Shown here: positions 57,610-64,000 of the stretch, one piece after another | How positions within the stretch are numbered: position 1 is the first letter of the stretch | How the letters are laid out: every line of letters begins with the position of its first letter | NCBI GenBank assembly: GCA_949752745.1 | Contig: OX457025.1 | Location: 102,031,524 to 102,095,523 of the forward strand | From: Protula sp. h YS-2021 | Taxonomy: Eukaryota > Annelida > Polychaeta > Sabellida > Serpulidae | Direction: 5' to 3' | DNA: 64,000 nt | The notes under the pieces: model-generated | The model's database searches: none | What the model saw: the letters and a program-made list of their open reading frames with translations, nothing else | Told to the model about the DNA's origin: nothing | Program-made: the position numbers and the translations under genes

Positions 57610-58640
57610 TAATCTACGGCAGGGCTCCGACTGCAGCAGTGCTCGAATTTTGACAATATCAGTCCTCCTGCTACACTAATCTGACTACACGAGTACGGTG
57701 ACACCAGTGCTTCGACTGCAGCAGTGCTCGAGTTTTGACAATATCAGTCCTCCTGCTACACTAATCTGACTACACGAGTACGATGACACCAGTGCTTCGA
57801 CTGCAGCAGTGCTCGAGTTTTGACAATATCAGTCCTCCTGCTACACTAATCTGACTACACGAGTACGGTGACACCAGTGCTTCGACTGAAGCAGTGCTCG
57901 AATTTTGACAATACGAGTCCTGCTGCTACACTAATCTGACTACACGAGTACGGTGACAGCAGTGCTCCGACTGCAGCAGTGCTCGAGTTTTGACAATATC
58001 AGTCCTCCTGCTGCACTAATCTGACTACACGACTACGGTGACAGCAGTGCTTCGACTGCAGCAGTGCTCGAGTTTTGACAATATCAGTCCTCCTGCTACA
58101 CTAATCTGACTACACGACTACGGTGACAGCAGTGCTCTGACTGCAGCAGTGCTCGAGTTTTGACAATATCAGTCCTCCTGCTACACTAATCTGACTACAC
58201 GACTACGGTGACAGCAGTGCTCTGACTGCAGCAGTGCTCGAGTTTTGACAATATCAGTCCTCCTGCTACACTAATCTGACTACACGAGTACGGTGACACC
58301 AGTGCTTCGACTGCAGCAGTGCACGAATTTTGACAATACGAGTCCTGCTGCTACACTAATCTGACTACACGACTACGGTGACAGCAGTGCTCTGACTGCA
58401 GCAGTGCTCGAGTTTTGACAATATCAGTCCTCCCGCTGCACTAATCTGACTACACGACTACGGTGACAGCAGTGCTCTGACTGCAGCAGTGCTCGAGTTT
58501 TGACAATATCAGTCCTCCTGCTACACTAATCTGACTACACGAGTACGGTGACAGCAGTGCTCCGACTGCAGCAGTGCTCGAGTTTTGACAATATCAGTCC
58601 TCCTGCTACACTAATCTGACTACACGACTACGGTGACAGC
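57610..58640. repeat. 85-bp minisatellite, about 12 copies
   Basis: Unit: GCAGCAGTGCTCGAGTTTTG, ACAATATCAGTCCTCCTGCT, ACACTAATCTGACTACACGA and CTACGGTGACAGCAGTGCT. Variants gagtac/gactac and ctccga/ctctga are distributed in blocks. Confidence 0.94.
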
Positions 58641-58689
58641 AGGTCTAACACCAGTCCCCATCAGTTAAACGCGGCCATCAATAATCATT

Positions 58690-58922
58690 CAAGAGCTGAA
58701 ATTTTCTAAGTCCAGCTGGTCCATTTTCCTTTGGCGAACCTGACCCATTTACGATACCGATCTGTGTTTGTTCCCATAAAAGCTACATACGAAGTTTCAT
58801 TAAAATCCTTGCAGCAGTTTTTAAGTTATCCTGTTAACAAGCTCTTGATGACAGACCGACCGACTAACAGACACACAGACCGACACGCAGTCGATCGCAT
58901 ATATTCCCCCTGTGGGGAATAA
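58690..58922. mobile_element. Single-unit member of the element A family
   Basis: AGTCCAGCTGGTCCATTTTC, CCTGACCCATTTACGATACC and TTCATTAAAATCCTTGCAGC are followed by GTTAACAAGC, a GACCGACTAACAGACACA tract, then hairpin TATTCCCC-ctgt-GGGGAATA (58902-58921) and an A-run. It shares the core with 32.9-33.8 kb. Confidence 0.72.
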
Positions 58923-59640
58923 AAAACACAAATGTGATCACAATACAACACACGGCCTTCCTTCCTTGATTATTTCTGTCACTGCTGCTGTGAGGTAAAA
59001 ATAGACGCAGTGTGATTTGATTTAACTTTTCAACTTAATCCCATTTATTGACACCGAACAGATATAACAAAGGCGAAGATCTTCTCAGCCCATTCTTCAT
59101 CAGACAAGGCACACACAGAGAAATGGGGCCACAAAAAAGACAGAAGCAAAAAAGACATATATTAGTTGTTCACAGTTTTGTCTAGGAAGCAATTAGCAAA
59201 AAAAAAAAAAATCTGATGTCACGGCGTTACCATCAAAGCAACGCGGAGGCAACAGTTGACTACTCAAGCGTAAAGACGAGCAATTACACGAAGCCTTCAC
59301 TTCTAATTGATAGCAAACGCAACTTCCTGTCAACAAATGACCCGTGTGGCGGGAAAAAAAGCGCGTAATACAAAGACTAAATGCGTGGCACGGAATGACT
59401 GATCTTTTTGGCTACAAAAACTGCTGGCAAGTGCGAAATGAATTTTGGTTCACTTCATTTGCCGGTCTGTAAATTACGAAAGGATGTTGATCTCTTGGGA
59501 TATTAAATTTATAGCACATTGGAAAAACAAAGATGAACATTGTAGACTGTTGTTACGTGATTCTTGGGCCCTAAAAGGCTGGCAGAGTGAACTCCGGCTT
59601 CAATGATCCCGGAATGTGTGAGGAGAGATGCTGCTTGAAA
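58923..59640. other. Unannotated sequence
   Basis: No gene or repeat recognised. Confidence 0.45.
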
Positions 59641-59641
59641 A

Positions 59642-60705
59642 ATAATCCTAATTGAGGGATGGCACTAAGTAAGGAACGAATCTGATTGAGGAAAGAAGCT
59701 GAGTGAGGAATGGCCCTGAGTGAGAAATGGCCCCGTGTGAGGATTGACACTGAGAGATGAATGGTCCTGAGTGAGAAATGGCACTGAGTGAGAATTGACA
59801 CTGAGTGAGAAATGGCACTGAGTGAGGATTGACACTGAGTGAGAAATGGCACTGAGTGAGGAATGAAACTGAGCCGGGAATGGCACTGTGTGAGGAATGA
59901 CGCTGAGGGAGGAATGCCGCTGAGTGAGGAATGGCACTGAGTGAGGATTGACACTGAGTGAGAAATGGCACTAAGTGAGGATTGACACTAGTGAGGAATG
60001 GCCCTGAGTGAGGATTGACACTGAGTGAGAAATGGCACTGAGTGAGGAATGACACTGAGTGAGGAATGGCACTGAGTGAGGAATGCCGCTGAGTGAGGAA
60101 TGACACTGAGCCAGGAATGACACTGAGTGAGGAATGGCACCGAGTGAGGAATGCCGCTGAGTGAGGAATGACACTGAGCCAGGAATGACACTTAGTGAGG
60201 AATGACGCTGAGTGAGGAATGGCGCTGAGCGAGGAATGACACTGAGTGAGGAATGACAATGAGTGAGGAATGGCACTGAGTGAGGACTGCCGCTGAGTGA
60301 GGAATGACACTGAGTGAGGAATGACACTGAATGATGAATGCCGCTGAGTGAGGAATGACACTGAGCCAGGAATGACACTGAGTGAGGAATGGCGCTGAGC
60401 GAGGAATGACACTGAGCCAGGAATGACACTTAGTGAGGAATGACGCTGAGTGAGGAATGGCGCTGAGCGAGGAATGGTACTGAGTGAGGAATGCCGCTGA
60501 GTGAGGAATGACACTGAGCGAGGAATGGCACTGAGTGAGGACTGCCGCTGAGTGAGGAATGACACTGAGTGAGGAATGCCGCTGAGTAAGGAATGACACT
60601 GAGCGAGGAATGGCACTGAGTGAGGACTGCCGCTGAGTGAGGAATGACACTGAGTGAGGAATGCCGCTGAGTGAGGAATGACACTGAGTGAGGAATGACG
60701 CTCTT
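59642..60705. repeat. 17-bp minisatellite, about 60 copies
   Basis: Unit GAGGAATGACACTGAGT with recurring variants (GGCAC, GCCGC, GACGC; GAGCCAG) arranged in larger repeated blocks. Minus-strand frames up to 322 codons (Ser/His/Leu-rich) are 17-residue translations of three units. Confidence 0.95.
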
Positions 60706-60797
60706 TTTCCTACAAAGAGACACATCTCATCCGCTTATCTCCACCTCCAGTTATCTCGATGTAGAATGGTCTGTCCCAGCGACTTCCGACATAACGA

Positions 60798-61268
60798 CAG
60801 GGTTCGTCCGAGGGCGCGTTTGCGCGTTATTTTTCACACTAAAAATCCGAAAAAAAACGCACGAAAGTCGAGGCCGCGCGTGCGGAAAACGCACGTAGGA
60901 AAGAGAAAACGCGGGAAAATCAAGGACGCGCGTTTGCATTTTTTATTTTGATTTTTTTCTTACAGATTTTAAAGAGAACCACTGATTCGGCCACTCCACC
61001 GTAGACAAAAAAAATGCATGGAATCAAGACGGCATTTATAGAGTATTTTCTGTAGATTACATTCATTTGGTTTTGATTGTGTTTTCACACGTGCTTCGTA
61101 GCATCAAAGAGGGAATGAGCAAAAACTGTGCATACACTCAGTTGGCCATCTACGTGTAACAATGGCAAAACATATATACAAACGCGCACTTGAGAGAAAA
61201 AAAAAACGCATAGAAAATGAGGGCGCGCATTTTAAATGCGCTGCCAAGCGGCCCTAGGACGAACCCTG
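60798..61268. mobile_element. 471-bp MITE with 18-bp TIRs and a 6-bp target duplication
   Basis: The left end is CAGGGTTCGTCCGAGGGC and the right end, inverted, is CAGGGTTCGTCCTAGGGC. TAACGA stands directly outside both ends (60792-60797 and 61269-61274). The interior has GCGCG-rich blocks near each end (AAAACGCACG; AAAAACGCATAG) and no coding capacity. Six-base target duplications occur in a few DNA transposon superfamilies (IS3EU, Dada); the superfamily is not settled. Confidence 0.82.
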
Positions 61269-61274
61269 TAACGA

Positions 61275-63251
61275 GGGCCCGTGCTAACTGAATCCACAGA
61301 CATACAGGGAATGGCTTACGTGGAGCTATTTCTGGACTCTTCACAAGCTAATAGTAACCAAGAAAGTGGAAAATGCACTGATTGGCTGAATGCCTCAAAA
61401 GAACAGCGCCGCTGAACAAAGAAGAAAAGTGAAAAGAAAAAAAAAACTGAGAAATTAATCACTTTTTTTTAAACGCCTTTAAAAACCCATCCGGAGGGGG
61501 GGGGGAGGGCGGAAGGGGGGAGAAGGCGTTTTGAATGAGAGGGAGACGCTTTGAAATGCCGCGGAGTAGATGCCGCGTTACTTTCCTCAGCACAAGCGGA
61601 GGGGGAAAGAAAAGCTCTTTTGATCTGAGTTCCACAGGCAAATCCAATAACAGCAATAATAGCAAACGTCGGATAAAAAAAACACCTCTTCTTTAAACAG
61701 AACGGTCTGATTGAAATTTGAAAGAGTTACAGAAAGAACATTCAGGGCAAAACAGATCATTCCCATTGATAAGGATTCTCGGCAGAACTCAGCTAGCCTT
61801 TTCGAAAACTAAATTACACATTTTTAAGGAAAATACTACCCTTTTTCGTCACGAGTTCCCCACTCGCCCTCCCTCCTCCTCCTCCCCTTTCCAACAAAAA
61901 AATCAAAGATCTCAATCACGTCACCAAGTGTAAACACCTCCCGAGCCGTTGTTGTCTTACAGCAAACCTCTACGGCAGTTCGGTCTGTTGTATAGAATAC
62001 CTTTTTTTCTCTGCAGACCCACTGGGGATTCCGCGAAAATAGTATTCATAACAGAGAGGAACTACTTTTTAAAATATCAATCCGCTCGCTGCTTATACAT
62101 AACAGATAGATCCTATCAGAGGTCATCTGTTTTGTAACAACACCTCCAGTGCATAAAACGCCCCTCTAAAGCAAATTTCCCATAATTCGCAGTGTGGCTA
62201 CAAAAAAAATGACCGGGTTCTATTTTACATTGGAAGAACTGTTCGCCCCATTTTCAATTTTTTAACGAATTTTACAGGTGGTTTTTGGTCGACAATAAGA
62301 AAACAAGCCCGCCACTGTTAGCAACGCCTGAATACATAGTGTAACGATGTAAACAGTGCGGACTCATCCAGGAACAGCACAGCGACATAAAAACGTCACG
62401 GCGTCACATGAAAGTGTCGTAACGGCAACATTTGCCTAATGTGACTTGACGAGAAGGACAATGAGGAGACTAGTGCCGACTTATCTCCTTCCGCCCGGCG
62501 CCCTTTGTTAATGTCACCCCCGTGATGGTGCCCTAGAGCCATCCCTAACCTCCCTCCCTCACCTCACCCACCACCCCCTCCACTCTGATCGCAGGTCGTG
62601 AGGTGCGACTGGGCTCAGATTCAACACCATCTAACTTAAAACGTTCACAGTATTGGCCAATGAAGCTAGGGGAGGGGGAGGGGGAGGGTCAGCTAGCAGA
62701 TATACCAGATGACGATTAGCTGAAATAAAACCTCTTAAAGTCAATTCCATAAAAATGCATTTTTGTAATGACCGTCGATACTCCCGTGTTCATTTTTTGC
62801 TGAGGGGTGGGGGGAGGGGAGGGGGGAGGGGGGAGGGGGGCCTCCCCTTCTGGTCCGCATGACGCCAGACAGCAGGAGCACAAGGCCGCGTCTGTCCTGG
62901 TCCGTATGATGTTGAACGACGCCGGGCAGCACTCCCAACCCGGTGCTCACGACAGAGAAAATCGGCGGTAAACTCCCCTCCAACCTCCCCAGACAAATCG
63001 CACAGTTTGTTTACTTCCTTCTCCGTGGTCACTCTCTGCGTGCATCTCCAGTTTTCAAAGAATTTGCCTCGAATAGTCAACATATCAATGCGATGATTAC
63101 ACTATGGATATCCGAAAATGTCACCAGATCGTTGCCCAAAACGTCACCACATCAGCGAGCAGACTACGCTACGGATCCCCGAAATCGCATCGTTTCAAAG
63201 AGTCTAGGTGTTTACCCCCACCCCGGCTTTTATCCCCCCCCCCTCCCCCCC
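61275..63251. other. Unannotated sequence
   Basis: G-rich runs near 61497 and 62805-62840; short frames only; no gene recognised. Confidence 0.45.
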
Positions 63252-63390
63252 GGCGGGGATTTTGTCCACATTGGGGCCAATTTTTACGAAATGACTCACT
63301 TTTTCGGAACCCACCGAGTTTTTCCTGGACCCAAATGAGTCACACTTTCCTTTTTTGACTCACTTTCCTGAGAACCCAGGGCGAACCCTG
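63252..63390. mobile_element. Second copy of the 153-bp MITE, inverted and truncated
   Basis: It matches the reverse complement of 51405-51543 (ACGAAATGACTCACTTTTTC, CCACCGAGT, GAGTCACACTTTCC) and ends GCGAACCCTG. The left end is lost in a C-rich run. Confidence 0.75.
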
Positions 63391-64000
63391 CCCGGTTTTT
63401 ACTCCCGGCTTTTACCCCACGAGTGCCCTTACCCCGCCCCCGGCCTTTAAAATACACTCACCGCTGTTGTATATTGATAAATACCCTTTGAAGTCTATGA
63501 TCGTAGAGATGAAAAAGCAATTGTATTAAACTAAATTGAAATAAAATAAGGGGGGGGGGGTAAAGGCCTAGGGGGTAAAGGCCTGGGGGCAAAAGTCAGG
63601 GGGGGGGGGGGAAGGGCACTTGGAGGGTAAAGGCCGGAGGTAAAAACCGGGGGGGGGGAGGTACAGGCTTGTTTCCCGTTGCCCAAAAACGTCACCACAT
63701 CAGTACGGTCAATTACAACTTGACGGTCAACCTACTGACAGAAGGGTACTGGTGATGTGACGAAATCGCCCCCTTCCCCCGGCGCCATCAGTGCGCGAAT
63801 CATCTGACGATCCTCCTCTCCCGCACGCCCCCCCCCTCCACCCCCCCCCCCCACACACACACACCCACGTCACCAATGAGGTTCAAACACCAGGCAAACG
63901 CTGTATAAAGCATAATGATGTAGAATCTTTAGAAGTAAAAAAAGAAAAGATGCACTGTTTGTGTTATTTGATTAAGTTTCTCATCCGTTTCTTTCACGCC
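63391..64000. other. Unannotated sequence with G/C runs
   Basis: A GGGGGTAAAGGCC-type short repeat lies at 63550-63660 and C-rich/CA tracts at 63827-63865. No gene seen. Confidence 0.45.

Noticed and set aside
59648..60616. 322-codon Ser/His/Leu-rich ORF, minus strand
   Set aside because: Translation of the 17-bp array (51 bases per 17 residues). Several overlapping frames are equally open, as expected of a repeat and not of a gene.

Overview
The window looks like an animal nuclear genome assembly, and I infer a marine invertebrate, most likely a mollusc. The evidence is two intron-split metazoan genes, very dense satellite and minisatellite DNA, satellite-cored elements resembling the 'pearl' elements of bivalves, and a decayed protein-primed type-B polymerase of the Polinton/Maverick kind. 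Only two host genes are secure. Most long open frames here are translations of tandem repeats. There is no sign of prokaryotic gene organisation.

Region 1 (about 3.6-20.4 kb, + strand) is an inosine-uridine-type nucleoside hydrolase gene. Five coding exons (4173-4376, 4700-4874, 5793-5909, 6570-6706, 9548-9877) join with matching splice phases into a 320-codon frame. The introns hold ATGT, poly-T and 21-bp arrays. Just after exon 4, its 3' part is repeated twice more. A second, diverged terminal exon lies at 20056-20382. It could be an alternative last exon or the remnant of a tandem paralogue. Between the two terminal exons lie a broken Polinton-type DNA polymerase with PC4-like, unknown and acidic neighbour ORFs (10.7-16.6 kb), a dispersed 'GTAACCAGTTGG' repeat, and a decayed Tc1-type transposase (18.5-19.6 kb).

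Region 2 (20.4-30.8 kb) holds no gene I can recognise. It contains a TA tract framed by inverted repeats, a roughly 145-bp satellite rich in AGGTCA half-sites, and scattered microsatellites.

Region 3 (30.9-43.9 kb, - strand) is the 3' end of TFIP11 (tuftelin-interacting protein 11, a spliceosome-disassembly factor). Three exons are seen: 43884-43773, 42511-42372 and 31113-30874. The last intron is about 11.3 kb and is filled with tandem-cored elements, one nested inside another, and a 51-bp satellite split by a pair of hairpin-ended elements. The 5' exons of TFIP11 were not found to the right. They may lie in the 200-base gap at 48.3 kb or beyond the window.

Region 4 (44-64 kb) is almost entirely minisatellite arrays (units of about 11, 15, 17, 22, 29, 40, 43, 49, 57, 66, 85 and 169 bp) with a few short TIR elements. 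One of them is a 471-bp element with 18-bp TIRs and a 6-bp target duplication. A 500-bp near-identical duplication abuts the assembly gap and is probably an assembly artefact.

The most unusual pattern is that several unrelated-looking satellite-cored elements share one 3' end plan: a tetranucleotide microsatellite, then a 7-12 bp stem hairpin, then (C)TA-rich A-run. This suggests a diverse family of non-autonomous elements, possibly Helentron/pearl-like.
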